NCBI RefSeq assembly: GCF_048569485.1
Contig: NC_134358.1
Span: 549,701,597 to 549,765,596, forward strand
Source of the DNA: Anomaloglossus baeobatrachus
Lineage: Eukaryota; Chordata; Amphibia; Anura; Aromobatidae
Reading direction: 5' to 3'
DNA: 64,000 nucleotides
Below are positions 12,301 through 23,718 of this stretch, piece by piece. Under the pieces are notes generated by a model. That model was given only the letters and a program-made list of their open reading frames with translations. It made no database searches and had not been told where the DNA came from. The first letter of the stretch is position 1, and each line of letters begins with the position of its first letter. A program made the translations under genes and the position numbers.

Positions 12301-13125
12301 ATAGAGCCATTTATCCCATGGCGCTTTGTATGTGAAAAGGGGTATACTTAATAGGGAAAAGTACAATAATCAAACAATACTAGGCACAGACAGGTACGGG
12401 AGGAGAGAGGACCCTGCCCGCAAGAGCTCACAATCTACAGGGGATGGGTGAGGATACAGTAGGTGAGGGTGGAGATGGTCGAACTGAGGGTTACGGCAGG
12501 TTGTAGGCTTTTCAGAAGAGGTGGGTCTTCAGGTTCCTTTTGAAGTTCTACAAGGTAGGTGAGAGTCTGATATGTTGTAGCAGAGAGTTCCAGAGTATGG
12601 GGGAGGCACGGGAGAAATCTTGGATGCGATGGTGGGAAGAGGAGATGCGAGGAGAGTAGAGAAAGAGATCTTGTGAGCATCTGAGATTAAATGTAGGTAA
12701 GTAACTGGAGACTAGGTCACAGATGTATGGAGGAGACAGGTTGTTGATGGCTTTATAGGTCATGGTTAGGGTTTTGAAAGAGTCATTGGGCAGTGGGAAG
12801 CCAATGAAGGGATTGGCAGAAAGGAGAGGTCAGGGGGTAGCGGGAGGACAAGTGGATTAGTCAGGCAACATAGTGTAGAATGGATTGAAGGGGTGCGAGA
12901 CTGTTTGAAGGGAGGCCACAGAGCATTGGGTTGCAGTAGTCTAGGCGGGAGATAATAAGGGCATGCATTAGGGTTTTTGCAGTTTCATGGTAAAGAAATG
13001 CATGAATCCGGGAAATATTTTTGAGTTGGAGGCGTCAGGAGGTGGTAAGGGCTTGGATGTGTGACTTGAAAAAAGAAGAGAGAAGAGTCGAGGGTCACCC
13101 CCAGACAGTGAGCACTATTCGATGT
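12301..13125 (-). mobile_element. L2-type LINE 3' fragment
   Basis: Read on the minus strand, it contains eroded reverse-transcriptase C-terminal blocks in order: a GVTLDS-like block near 13095, ISRLDYCNPML near 12955, YKAINNLSPPYICDLVSSY near 12740 and SPILWNSLL near 12590. These are characteristic of the L2/CR1 group. The 3' end carries CTGTAGATTGTGAGCTCTTG (12437 down), matching the conserved L2/MIR-type tail. The copy is 5'-truncated and has several stops and frame changes. Confidence 0.85.
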
Positions 13126-14200
13126 GATAGCTATAAGGTACTATGGGAAAGTCCATCTGAGGTCATGTGAACTTTTCTGGCTGAGGCAACCTTCTAACCT
13201 TTTTAGGTGATTTACAAGAAAAGAATCACAAATTGCCAGCGAATTTCTAAAAGTTCAACACAAATTTGTCTTGTATTGAATTAATTTGCTCATCCCATAT
13301 AGATCATTTGACAACGTGGGATGGATTGGTCAAAAATTAACTGATCAGCTCTAATGAGGGGCAAACTAAATTGCCCCCAAACCTTTCCACGATTCACGTA
13401 AATGTTGATATTTCGAAAGGCTTGCGAGAAGAACTGTGCATCGCTTGTGTCCCGGCAGTTCTTTGCTCTCCGTGGTCTCTGGACTGTCACATCAATTAGC
13501 AAGAGCAGTGATACATTTGTTTGTGAACATATGAGAAAAAAAATTCCCTTCCTTCTCTCCGCAGCATCTGCCATTATCATTCCACTTGAATCTTTGATTC
13601 GCTTTTGCCCGAGGGTTCGCAAAAAAATTCTTCTATTCAGAAATAAATGACAATGGAAACTATTATTCTCAGTGCCTGCATGGGTCACACACTCAGTATA
13701 CAAACATATCCAACCTATACGTGAATAATAACCAAAAAACACTGTAGATTCTGTGATATAATCCTACACTTTCTGCGTTAGACACCCACTTATTCCTCTT
13801 TACGCAAGTAACTGGACAGGCACGAAAAATGAAGTTTGAAAAATAGGATTAGCAGAATTATAAATTCAGCTCTGGAGTGTAATACGGGATCAATAGAAAG
13901 TTTGCCACTTTTTCTTCCTACGTTTAGCATAGTTTTAAAATCCTTACATCCTCTTATCTACAGTAGGACCTAATGCACATTAATCCCCTAATCTCAGTGC
14001 AGAGATATAATTTAAAGGGTTATTGCGAGCGACAGAACTCCCAGCAAGAAATAAAAAAATAAAACCAGTGAAGCTCTACTACGGAACACCCTGGTGCTAG
14101 GGAGAGGGGAACAGAGTTATATGCTAACACTCACCTGAGGCTGATCCATGCACTCCCTTATGTCCCTGGATGGGTCCTCCCCCATGCGCCGTCATGTGCC
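13126..14200. other. Intergenic sequence, no gene seen
   Basis: The longest open frame (minus, 13290-13742) has no recognisable domain and overlaps an antisense frame. I see no transposon ends. The right part (from about 14040) may belong to a Penelope-type 3' region, judged by the hammerhead-like motif that follows. Confidence 0.4.
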
Positions 14201-14265
14201 TAGGCCCTCACTGGCTCTGAACTCTCCCTGACTAGTGAAGACCAGCAAGACGCTAGTTTCGTCAC

Positions 14266-14312
14266 TGCAATACGAAGCATTTCAGTGCGAAACATGCGTC
14301 AGGTGAGGTGGT
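14266..14312 (+). ncRNA. Degenerate hammerhead-ribozyme-like motif
   Basis: The block ACGAAGCATTTCAGTGCGAA then ACATGCGTC can be read as CGA, stem II (GCA..TGC), GAAAC, a 4-nt stem III loop (ATGC) and the GTC cleavage triplet. It has the same spacing as the better candidate at 48130-48185 on the minus strand. The CUGA part of the first core strand is disturbed (ACTGCAATACGA). Penelope-like elements are known to carry hammerheads with a minimal stem III. This is probably a dead relic of one. Confidence 0.45.
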
Positions 14313-14498
14313 ACCCTGCTTCTGTATTTACTTACCTTAGGTGATGTACTTCTATTGAATGGGGTTTAAAAATATTGTGTAGCTTTTTGTTTCATTTGGG
14401 TACATGTCTCTTGAATATATATAGTTTTAAAAGGTTGGATATCCTCTTCTCACAAGGTTTGTTTTTGCACTGGTATATTTTGGCATATAAATGTAATA

Positions 14499-16151
14499 CA
14501 GTTAGGTCCAGAAATATTTGGACAGTGACACAATTTTGGCGAGTTGGGCTCTGCATGCCACCACATTGGATTTGAAATGAAATCTCTACAACAGAATTCA
14601 AGTGCAGATTGTAACGTTTAATTTGAAGGTTTGAACAAAAATATCTGATAGAAATTGTAGGAATTGTACACATTTCTTTACAAACACTCCACATTTTAGG
14701 AGGTCAAAAGTAATTGGACAAATAAACCAAACCCAAACAAAATATTTTTATTTTCAATATTTTGTTGCGAATCCTTTGGAGGCAATCACTGCCTTAAGTC
14801 TGGAACCCATGGACATCACCAAACGCTGGGTTTCCTCCTTCTTAATGCTTTGCCAGGCCTTTACAGCCGCAGCCTTCAGGTCTTGCTTGTTTGTGGGTCT
14901 TTCCGTCTTAAGTCTGGATTTGAGCAAGTGAAATGCATGCTCAATTGGGTTAAGATCTGGTGATTGACTTGGCCATTGCAGAATGTTCCACTTTTTTGCA
15001 CTCATGAACTCCTGGGTAGCTTTGGCTGTATGCTTGGGGTCATTGTCCATCTGTACTATGAAGCGCCGTCCGATCAACTTTGCGGCATTTGGCTGAATCT
15101 GGGCTGAAAGTATATCCCGGTACACTTCAGAATTCATCCGGCTACTCTTGTCTGCTGTTATGTCATCAATAAACACAAGTGACCCAGTGCCATTGAAAGC
15201 CATGCATGCCCATGCCATCACGTTGCCTCCACCATGTTTTACAGAGGATGTGGTGTGCCTTGGATCATGTGCCGTTCCCTTTCTTCTCCAAACTTTTTTC
15301 TTCCCATCATTCTGGTACAGGTTGATCTTTGTCTCATCTGTCCATAGAATACTTTTCCAGAACTGAGCTGGCTTCATGAGGTGTTTTTCAGCAAATTTAA
15401 CTCTGGCCTGTCTATTTTTGGAATTGATGAATGGTTTGCATCTAGATGTGAACCCTTTGTATTTACTTTCATGGAGTCTTCTCTTTACTGTTGACTTAGA
15501 GACAGATACACCTACTTCACTGAGAGTGTTCTGGACTTCAGTTGATGTTGTGAACGGGTTCTTCTTCACCAAAGAAAGTATGCAGCAATCATCCACCACT
15601 GTTGTCATCCGTGGACGCCCAGGCCTTTTTGAGTTCTCAAGCTCACCAGTCAATTCCTTTTTTCTCAGAATGTACCCGACTGTTGATTTTGCTACTCCAA
15701 GCATGTCTGCTATCTCTCTGATGGATTTTTTTCTTTTTTTTCAGCCTCAGGATGTTCTGCTTCACCTCAATTGAGAGTTCCTTAGACTGCATGTTGTCTG
15801 GTCACAGCAACAGCTTCCAAATGCAAAACCACACACCTGTAATCAACCCCAGACCTTTTAACTACTTCATTGATTACAGGTTAACGAGGGAGACGCCTTC
15901 AGAGTTAATTGCAGCCCTTAGAGTCCCTTGTCCAATTACTTTTGGTCCCTTGAAAAAGAGGAGGCTATGCATTACAGAGCTATGATTCCTAAACCCTTTC
16001 TCCGATTTGGATGTGAAAACTCTCATATTGCAGCTGGGAGTGTGCACTTTCAGCCCATATTATATATAGAATTGTATTTCTGAACATGTTTTTGTAAACA
16101 GCTAAAATAACAAAACTTGTGTCACTGTCCAAATATTTCTGGACCTAACTG
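14499..16151 (-). mobile_element. Tc1-like transposon, nearly intact
   Basis: Inverted ends CAGTTAGGTCCAGAAATATT and AATATTTCTGGACCTAACTG are flanked by TA (14497-14498, 16152-16153). The outer 36 bp are an almost perfect inverted repeat, and the 1653-bp length is normal for Tc1 elements. The transposase lies on the minus strand. The flanking sequence on both sides appears continuous AT-rich DNA. Confidence 0.95.
14754..15792 (-). pseudogene. Tc1-like DD34E transposase with one frame break
   Basis: The likely start ATG is at 15792-15790 (MQSKELSIEVKQNILRLKK). The frame is lost in an A-rich run near 15725-15745. It then stays open for 316 residues from the in-frame Met at 15704 to the stop at 14754. 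Parts in order: paired-type helix-turn-helix (VAKSTVGYILRKK), a GRPRMT linker, a second helix-turn-helix (SVSKSTVKRRLHE), and a DDE catalytic core with D in SILWTDETKI, D in IVQMDNDPKHT and E in SPDLNPIEHAFHLLK (DD34E spacing). The enzyme would cut and rejoin DNA at TA sites. One small indel separates this copy from a full frame, so the family was active recently or this copy is still young. Confidence 0.9.
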
Positions 16152-16489
16152 TATATTTATATTTATCATACATATTTTGTTTTTTATATACCAATAATAG
16201 TATATACCATATATCTATGCTCCCTTATATACTTACATGATTAATATCTTTTTTTCACCTATTTAATTATTTGTCAGGTGTATGCCTGTTTTTCTTTCTT
16301 TTGTTTTTATGTACTTTGTGTTTGCGGTCTCTTCCCTATTTGTTTCCATTTTAATTAATTAATAATAAAATTTAATATTTTTACTATTTGGGCTTGTATT
16401 TTCTTCTTTGGGTGGTTTAGCATATTATTACTGCATTTAGCCCTAAAATGTTTAGTATAATCAATGGTGATTCGCCACTGCAATAAGAT

Positions 16490-16720
16490 AACGCAAGGAA
16501 GGTGAGACAAACAGAAAGATACAACCAATAACACTCCATGGCTTCTCCAGCAGGAACTTCTCAGCTGCAACAGAAGCAAACACCTCAGCTTCTCCAGAGA
16601 CAAGCTCCTTCAAATTCGACAGTATAGAATGAACTATTGCCGACATAGGGAGGAGTGAGGAGTGGATATGTACAGGATAAGGCAGTAGAAGCAGCTGAGA
16701 TTATGACTAAGTGTTAGATC
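16490..16720 (-). repeat. Diverged LTR-like dispersed repeat (copy B)
   Basis: The reverse complement matches 23990-24230 block by block (ATCCTGCTGTGAT, ATATCCACTCCT, CTATG.CGGC.ATAGTTCATT). No terminal repeats are visible around it. Confidence 0.45.
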
Positions 16721-16989
16721 ACAGCAGGATAGAAAACAACTCTTCAGCACTGGATGAAATGAACTAAGCTCCAATTCAAGGTAAACGACAAGAGGGCAAT
16801 AAAGAAGTCTGTGATCAACTATACTCTGTGACCTTCTTACCTCAGATGCCCCCGAAGTCACATCCGGTCCTGACACACTCATAACTGGGCCCAGGGAGAA
16901 GAAAATAAAATTGATACTGACCTCGCAGAACACCACCACTTCTGTGTAGCCAGCATTGTATTCCCATAGGATCAACATCCAGCAAGGAT

Positions 16990-17835
16990 AACATGTGAGC
17001 ACGGACCCCACCGAATATTGATCCCAGGAGATGGGCAGGAGGATCAGTGTTGGTCCGGGATGTGAGGATCAATGACCCCACCGAATATTGATCCCAGGAG
17101 ATGGGCAGGAGCATCAGTGTTGGTCCGGTATGTGAAGACCAATGACCCCACCGAACATTGATCTGAGGAGATGGGCAGGAGGAACAGTGTTGTTCCGGGA
17201 TGTGAGGACCAATGATTCCACCGAATATTGATCCCAAGAGATGGGCAGGAGGATCAGTGTTGGTCCGGGATGTGAGGACCAATGACCCCATCGAATATTG
17301 ATCCCAGGAGATGGGCAGGAGGATCAGTGTTCGTCTGGGATGTGAGGACCAATGACCCCACCAAATATTGATCCCAGGAGATGGGCAGGAGGATCAGTGT
17401 TGGTCCGGGATGTGAGGACCAATGACCCCACCGAATATTGATCAGAGGAGATGGGCAGGAGGATCAGTGCTGGTCCGGGATGTGAGAACCAATGACTCCA
17501 CCGAATATTGATCCCAAGAGATGGGCAGGAGGATCAGTGTTGTTCTGGGATGTGAGGACCAATGACTCCACCAAATATTGATCCCAGGAGATGGGCAGGA
17601 GGGTCTGTGTTGGTCTGGGATGTGAGGACCAATGACCCCACTGAACATTGATCCGAGGAGTGGCAGGAGGATCAGTGTTGGTCCGGGATATGAGGACCAA
17701 TGACCCCACCAAATATTGATCCCAGTAGATAGGGCAGGAGGATCAGTGTTAGTCCGGGATGTGAGCACCAATGACCCCACCGAATATTGTTCAGTGGAGA
17801 TGGGCAGGAGGATCAGTGTTGATCTGGGATGTGAA
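16990..17835. repeat. Minisatellite, unit 70 bp
   Basis: About twelve copies of a 70-bp unit (ACCCCACCGAATATTGATCC, AGGAGATGGGCAGGAGGATC, AGTGTTGGTCCGGGATGTGA, GGACCAATG). Period 70 is not a multiple of three, so the long minus-strand open frames through it change frame from unit to unit and are not a gene. The spacing is constant and there are no unique spacers, which rules out a CRISPR array. Confidence 0.95.
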
Positions 17836-18546
17836 GATCAATTTTCTTTTGTTATACTTTCTTGGGACCATCAATAAGATATTATCCAGTATGGACAGCC
17901 CCTTCATTCTTGGCCCGATCCTTCCACGCGCCATTTATAATACTAGGCAATTCCTGGATGACAAAGATATTGATGCCATTGACTGTTGATGGTTTCCATT
18001 GACGGCTGAGAACGAGTTACACAGTTTATATCAGGAAAGATTTTCTACTTGAATCTTTCGATATTTAAGTGTTCCTTTATTTATTTATTTTTTGAACAGT
18101 GTATAAAAGCCTGAAGTATTCATAAGGCAGTTCAGTGTATCAGCACATTTCCTAAGAATGAACAATCCTATTATCCATCTCTTCATGGGCCTGACACATC
18201 CGCCCAGGGCAGAACGTTACAGAGATTAATCTTCCTGGAACAGAAGTTCTAGGATCCAACAACCTTAAGGCAATATAAATCTCGCTTTCTTGAAAACATT
18301 CATGTCCCGGGTTCGATCTGAAAGTTTAGCATATTTTTTTTTAAATTTCTTTTGCCTATCTAATGGGCGTCAGTAAAGATCTAACCACAAGGACCACCAC
18401 CCAACCAAGGGTGAAGGTGCACTGCACATCTCCATGCCAAAGCTCAAAGAGAAGCTATCTTCAGGACTTTATACCCCAAACTAAAGGCATGAATGTAAGG
18501 GGCGTTGATGCTGGGTAAATCCTCATCTTTTTTGTAGAAATCTGTT
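17836..18546. other. Intergenic sequence, nothing recognised
   Basis: No gene or transposon end seen. Confidence 0.4.
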
Positions 18547-18548
18547 TA

Positions 18549-18716
18549 AGGGGTACTTTGCACACAGAGATAAATCTTTGGCAGATCTGTGGTTGCAGTG
18601 AAATCATGGACATATTGTTCCATTTGTACACAGCCACAAACCTGGCACTCATTGTCCACAATTTCACTGCAACTCCAGATCTGCCACAGATTTATCTCTG
18701 TGTGCAAAGTACCCCT
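18549..18716. mobile_element. Short foldback MITE (168 bp)
   Basis: Two arms of about 64 bp (18549-18612 and 18653-18716) are near-perfect reverse complements around a loop of about 40 bp. The ends are AGGGGTACTTTGCACACAGA and its complement, with TA on both sides (18547-18548, 18717-18718). The outer 15 bases resemble the Harbinger-like MITEs at 9507 and 35472, but the interior and duplication differ. Confidence 0.85.
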
Positions 18717-18932
18717 TACTCTTTTGGAGAAATACATAGTTGAAATCCTTTGGTAATGGGTGATATGTGGAGTGGGGTGGGCACTGCACTTACCGCTCTG
18801 CTGCTTGTTTGCTTCTTCCCTGTCGATTGCCTACAGGGCACCGGGAGAGAGGGCGGGAGAGCTGTAAGTGCAAGGCCCACCCCAGTGCACTTGTTTTCAA
18901 TCCCCAGCTCATTTACTGACAGCCTGCTCTGT

Positions 18933-18935
<3 letters not shown>

Positions 18936-18964
<29 letters not shown>
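18936..18964. repeat. (TG)n microsatellite
   Basis: About 14 TG units. Nothing else. Confidence 0.95.
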
Positions 18965-18967
<3 letters not shown>

Positions 18968-18979
18968 AGCAAGCTGTCA

Positions 18980-19670
18980 ATCAACGTGCCAAGGAATGAT
19001 TACAGAGCACTCACTGTGTAGTTCTCACATTCGTCTCCCTACATGTAGTGACCAGTGGCAGTTTTTCGACTGGAGCCTTTTATCTGGCTCTTTTCATTTA
19101 AATGGGTTTCGTTTCTCTTGGCACTGAAGTGGTTAAGTGACAGTTTTGATCAGCTGCCCTTACTTTGTAGTTACGCCCTTCAGCTTTAAAGCTTTAAATT
19201 GTGGTGAATCCCAGCAATCGCTGCTGAAGATACAAACTCATTTGTTCTCTGGCCGCCTTGGAGGAAGGTTCTGCCGTTCACATTCCTGTGCTCAGGCTAT
19301 ATCCTTTTAGCTGTTTTTTCCCCTGTCTGTCTTTACTTCCCTGGTGTATTGTTAGTGCAGCAGTGAGGTCTAGTGAACCCCACCTGCCCCTTACTAGTCA
19401 GGGCTACTATAGGGTCTTCCTAGAGTCCCAGGTTCCAGTTCAGCGACAGTTACGGAGACTGTATAGGGACTAGTGAAGAGAGGAGGGATAGTTGAAGGTG
19501 AGGTTAGGATGTGACCACTTACTCCTCTCACTAGTCCCAGGGTCTCTAGTTCTTTTGTGTTCCCGGTGCCCCCCTTTTCTTGTGTTTTTTGTTGTGCATC
19601 AGATGCATGTAGGTCTGAACGCACCTCGCCATGCTTGCTACACCCGGCAAGCGTGACAGAAGGGAGCAGT
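18980..19670 (+). repeat. Diverged LTR-like dispersed repeat (copy C)
   Basis: GTCTCCCTAC..AGTGACCAGTGGCAG..ACTGGAGCC near 19035-19080 matches GTCTCCCTG..ACTAGTGACAGATTTCAGACTGGAGCC near 24230-24275, and the sequence after it runs in parallel (TTTAAATG.GTTT.GTTTCT, GCACTGAA.TGGTTAA). The right end near 19660 (GGCAAGCGTGACAG) resembles an LTR end, but no target duplication or partner is clear. Confidence 0.4.
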
Positions 19671-19969
19671 TACTGGTTACTTTTACAGTTTCCTCAAAGA
19701 GTGCCTGAGCTTGTGTCATCATTCCCACAGTCCTTATAGACCAATACCATGTACACCAGACTTATATCCCCTCCGGTAACAGTCCTATACCTGGCCCAGT
19801 GCAACCATCGAACTGAAAGGGAACCTGCTCGCTCATACATACTTTGTAAACCACATATATCAAGCACTGGCTGGATAATTTCAGCCATGTATGTTTGACT
19901 CTGAAACATTGAGCCCTTTCTGAGAAAAACAAACTTTAAACACTAGATATAGGTGTCTTCCTATACATG

Positions 19970-21145
19970 TGTCGCGGGCGGAGGAGGGGACGCTGCGCTC
20001 TCCCACTGCTCTGGTCCGGCTGCTGCTGCTGCTCGGTGGTGGCTCGAGCGGTGGGCCGGATCCCGGGGACTCGAGCGGCGTTCCTCGCCCGTGAGTGAAA
20101 AGGGGGGATTGATTGTGGGGATTTGATATTGTCCGTGACGCCACCCATGGCTGTGGTGAGATTGGTGACACCACCGCTGCTCTGGACCGGGATCCCGGGA
20201 GCGATGACAGGGAGCAGCCTGGATGTTAGTTCTCCCCTCCGTGGGTAGGGGGTTGGTTGTCCCGGGGCCCGGTGATGGGGTAAGGATGGATGGCAGGCGG
20301 GTTACGGGGCCTGGCGAGGTGCAGGGTCGCGGGGGCAGCGCTGTGCCGCACGGCACGGTGGTACTCACTCAGCCAATGATGTACACAAAGTCTCCGGTAA
20401 AACAAACGGCTGGATGGACGGGTCCCACAGACGGCTGCGGTGTTTCTCCTCCCGGCAGGTTGATGGTGACTGCCTTTCCCTGCACCTGTGTAAACGGTTC
20501 CAATGGGTTCCCACCGGTAACCCGCTCCCCAGTTGAAGGTTGCTGAAGGAGCCCTTTTTGCCCGCAGGCTCTGGCCCTGGGAACTTTAGCCTTGGCGGTG
20601 ACTGTGTTTCCCTCTAACGGTTGGACTGTTGCCTTCTGTCGGGACTTGGCTGCTGGGAAACCCAGGAGGTTCCCTTCGCTAACGGATTTGACAAATTGCA
20701 CGGCGACTCCTAGCCTTGTCGGGGTCCGTAAGCCCCTGCCGGATGGTGCTGGCTTCTCTTTGCGTACCGGTCCGGTACCGCCGGGCCACCGCCCGTCCAC
20801 GGTCCTTACGGCTAGCTCCAATAGGCCTCTCCTGCAGACGGTCACCACCGTCTGCCAACCTTGCTGTTCCGTCCGGGCCACAGACCCGGACCACTTTCTG
20901 TCTGCTCCTTTACCACTTCACTTTCCTCTCTCTTTCACTTCCCAACTGAAACTGACTTTTTCCCGCCTCCAGGACTGTGAACTCCTTGGTGGGCGGGACC
21001 AACCGCCTGGCCCACCCCCTGGTGTGAACATCAGCCCCTGGAGGGAGGCAACAAGGGTTTTTGTCTGACTTAGGTGTGCCTGACCAGGAGTGTGGGGTGT
21101 GTTGGTGTAGTGCTTGTGACGTCCTGGCTTGCCCAGGGCGCCACA
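19970..21145 (-). repeat. 3' LTR of the short LTR element
   Basis: 1176 bp, nearly identical to 22531-23714. On the minus strand it starts TGTGGCGCCCTGGGC and ends CCGCCCGCGACA. It holds an open minus-strand frame of about 170 codons that is also open in the other LTR (22930-23448). The frame has no recognised domain. Confidence 0.88.
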
Positions 21146-22015
21146 TTCCCCCTTAGTAAAATGCAGACCGTCCGCGGGCTGCTCGTCCATCACCGGTTTT
21201 ATTTTCACAGCTGAAAAAGATAAACGGTAAAACACATAAAAACATTTTTCAATCTTCCCACATCGGGAGGCACATACTTAAACGTTGCTAAAGGTAAAGG
21301 CTTCCGCTCTCTCCCACCCAAGCAACCTGGCCCTGATGCTGCCCCTAAGCAAATGGGCAACACCCCTTGACCCCAGTCCAACACAAGTTACCCGAGCGGG
21401 TTCTGTCCTTTTCAGGGGACCCACGTCCATGGGGAACCCCTGAAACCCCCGGAGGATCGCCACCGGTTGCGGTAGTGGCGGGCCTAGGCCTTCACTTCCC
21501 TCCAGGCCCATCCTCCAAATCAGCCTCTCCAGAGGCGGTCACGGTTTAGCCATGAAACATTTTTATTTACACACCACAAGTTCGTGGTTGCCCTGCCAGT
21601 TCTCGGGCTTGTCCGTAGCAGTTTCTACGTATTGATTGCAAACAGTCCCCACGGGGACACCAGTTGCCGGCAACGACCGGTTCAAATCAGGGTTGAAAAT
21701 CAGGTAACATCTTGGTAATTATTCACTTATCATTTTCAAAACTTTCACAACGGTACTTTGGTGGTCCCAACGGGGACAACTTGCAGCGGGGCTCCGCTGA
21801 CTTTGGAGCGGCTACCACCGCAGGGGGTCGGCCCACTCGGGGACCGGTCGGTACATCGGGTTCTCCTTCCACAGGCAGTTCAGCCCAGAACCACTGACGG
21901 CCGTTAAGAACGGTGGCGGGGGCAGCGTGGTCGGAACCCCCTCCTCCATCAGCGACATTCTCTCTGGACCTCCGGCTGCGGTGCCGGCCCCCGGCTCCCA
22001 TGCAATAAGGGCTGG

Positions 22016-22312
22016 TTATGGGGTTTGGGTGGACTGGTCGCGACGCGGCATGGCCGCAGCGGCCCCTTGCTCACGGGCCCCCACTACGGCAACCATCCTG
22101 CGCATCTCCGCCTTCCAGTCCAGCAGCTGCTGCAGGCTCTGCGCCCTCACCTTCAAGCAGAACCGGCCCAGCTCCCATTCCAGCGACGCAGCGGTCCCGG
22201 CGGGGAGCTCACCCGGGCCGCAGTCTTCAAAGGCTTTTCCTCCTCGGTTCCCCCAGAGCTTGGACGCTCCGGTAGCAGGTACTCCCGCGCTCCAATTCGA
22301 GGACGCCGCCAT
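22016..22312 (-). CDS. Short frame related to the CSD-element N-terminal module
   Basis: 98 codons from an ATG at 22312. The pattern W..ELGRFC, a helical stretch with MRRMVAVVGAREQG, then a terminal STQTP matches the order WYRELAQFC, MAAAVQAYERG and TTQTP in the frame at 57428. The function is unknown. The alternation of charged and hydrophobic residues suggests a coiled-coil helix. It lies within a virus-like element and is treated as a fossil part. Confidence 0.5.
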   Translation of the reverse strand: MAASSNWSAGVPATGASKLWGNRGGKAFEDCGPGELPAGTAASLEWELGRFCLKVRAQSLQQLLDWKAEMRRMVAVVGAREQGAAAAMPRRDQSTQTP

Positions 22313-22426
22313 CTCTCCATCCGCGTCCCCCTTAGCCTCTTTCCGGCTCCTTCTCTACAGGGGCGGCGTTTAGGCCTTCGCGCCTCCACTGCTCGAGGAG
22401 ACGCTCGAGCGGGAATTTTTCGCGCC

Positions 22427-22437
22427 CAAGATGGCGG
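22427..22437 (-). promoter_or_regulatory. YY1-like motif in the LTR element leader
   Basis: The minus strand reads GCCGCCATCTTG, the classical YY1 consensus core. The same motif (GCCGCCATATTG) is found at the equivalent place, shortly after the primer-binding-like site, in both other copies. A role in transcription is inference. Confidence 0.5.
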
Positions 22438-22530
22438 CTTCACAAATTTTTCAGCCGGACACCTCCGGCGGTCACAAGGCGCACCTCTACCAGACGGCAG
22501 AGCGGTAAGATCCTGTTCGTGACGCCAAGT

Positions 22531-23714
22531 TGTCGCGGGCGGAGGAGGGGACGCTGCGCTCTCCCACTGCTCGGGTCCGGCTGCTGCTGCTGCTCGGTGG
22601 TGGCTCGAGCGGTGGGCCGGATCCCGGGGACTTGAGTGGCGTTCCTCGCCCATGAGTGAAAAGGGGGGATTGATTGTGGGGATTTGATATTGTCCGTGAC
22701 GCCACCCACGGCTGTGGTGAGATTGGTGACACCACCGCTGCTCTGGACGGGGATCCCGGGAGCGATGACAGGGAGCAGCCTGGATGTTAGTTCTCCCCTC
22801 CGTGGGTAGGGGGTTGGTTGTCCCAGGGCCCGGTGATGGGGTAAGGATGGATGGCAGGCGGGTTACGGGGCCTGGCAAGGTGCAGAGTCGCGGGGGCAGC
22901 GCTGTGCCGCATGGCACGGTGGTACTCACTCAGCCAATGATGTACACAAAGTCTCCGGTAAAACAAACGGCTGGATGGACGGGTCCCACAGATGGCTGCG
23001 GTGTTTCTCCTCCCGGCAGGTTGATGGTGACTGCCTTTCCCTGCACCTGTGTAGTGTAAACGGTTCCAATGGGTTCCCACCGGTAACCCGCTCCCCCGCT
23101 TGAAGGTTGCTGAAGGAGCCCTTTTTGCCCACAGGCTCTGGCCCTGGGAACTTTAGCCTTGGCGGTGACTGTGTTTCCCTCTAACGGTTGGACTGTTGCC
23201 TTCTGTCGGGACTTGGCTGCTGGGAAACTCAGGAGATTCCCTTCGCTAACGGATTTGACAAATTGCACGGCGACTCCTAGCCTTGTCGGGGTCCGTAAGC
23301 CCCTGCCGAATGGTGCTGGCTTCTCTTTGCGTACCGGTCCGGTACCGCCGGGCCACCGCCCGTCCACGGTCCTTACGGCTAGCTCCAATAGGCCTCTCCT
23401 GCAGACGGTCACCACCGTCTGCCAACCTTGCTGTTCCGTCCGGGCCACACACCCGGACCACTTTCTGTCTGCTCCTTTACCACTTCACTTCCCTCTCTCT
23501 TTCACTTCCCAACTGAAACTGACTCTTTTTCCCGCCTCCAGGACTGTGAACTCCTTGGTGGGCGGGACCAACCGCCTGGCCCACCCCCTGGTGTGAACAT
23601 CAGCCCCTGGAGGGAGGCAACAAGGGTTTTTGTCTGACTTAGGTGTGCCTGACTGGGAGTGTGGGGTGTGTTGGTGTAGTGCTTGTGACGTCCTGGCTTG
23701 CCCAGGGCACCACA
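22531..23714 (-). repeat. 5' LTR of the short LTR element
   Basis: 1184 bp and the partner of 19970-21145. On the minus strand it would drive transcription into the internal region at 22530-21146. Confidence 0.88.
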
Positions 23715-23718
23715 CATG

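Larger units (their letters stand above)
19970..23714 (-). mobile_element. Short non-autonomous LTR retrotransposon (copy 3 of the superfamily)
   Basis: Direct LTRs (19970-21145 and 22531-23714) enclose 1385 bp, and CATG is duplicated outside (19966-19969, 23715-23718). The element reads on the minus strand. A primer-binding-like TGGCGTCACGAACAGGAT lies just inside the 5' LTR (22527-22510), and a purine tract (CTAAGGGGGAA) precedes the 3' LTR near 21156-21146. The internal region has a short frame related to the N-terminal part of the copies at 28001 and 56134 (shared W-x-x-E-L/F-C pattern and TQTP). No polymerase genes were seen. The LTRs differ at a small number of sites, so the insertion is fairly young. 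Confidence 0.88.

Noticed and set aside
13290-13742. 150-codon minus-strand open frame
   Set aside because: No recognisable domain, overlaps an antisense frame, composition like the surrounding intergenic DNA.
16842-17780. Minus-strand frames with repeated GPHIP or LTSRTNTDPP residues
   Set aside because: They come from the 70-bp minisatellite and change frame between units.
16990-17835. Regular repeats that might suggest a CRISPR array
   Set aside because: The units are contiguous 70-bp copies with no unique spacers, in eukaryotic sequence. It is a minisatellite.
22153-22929. 258-codon minus-strand frame across the LTR junction of copy 3
   Set aside because: It crosses the LTR into the leader with no start context and no domain. 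The GC-rich composition explains its length.
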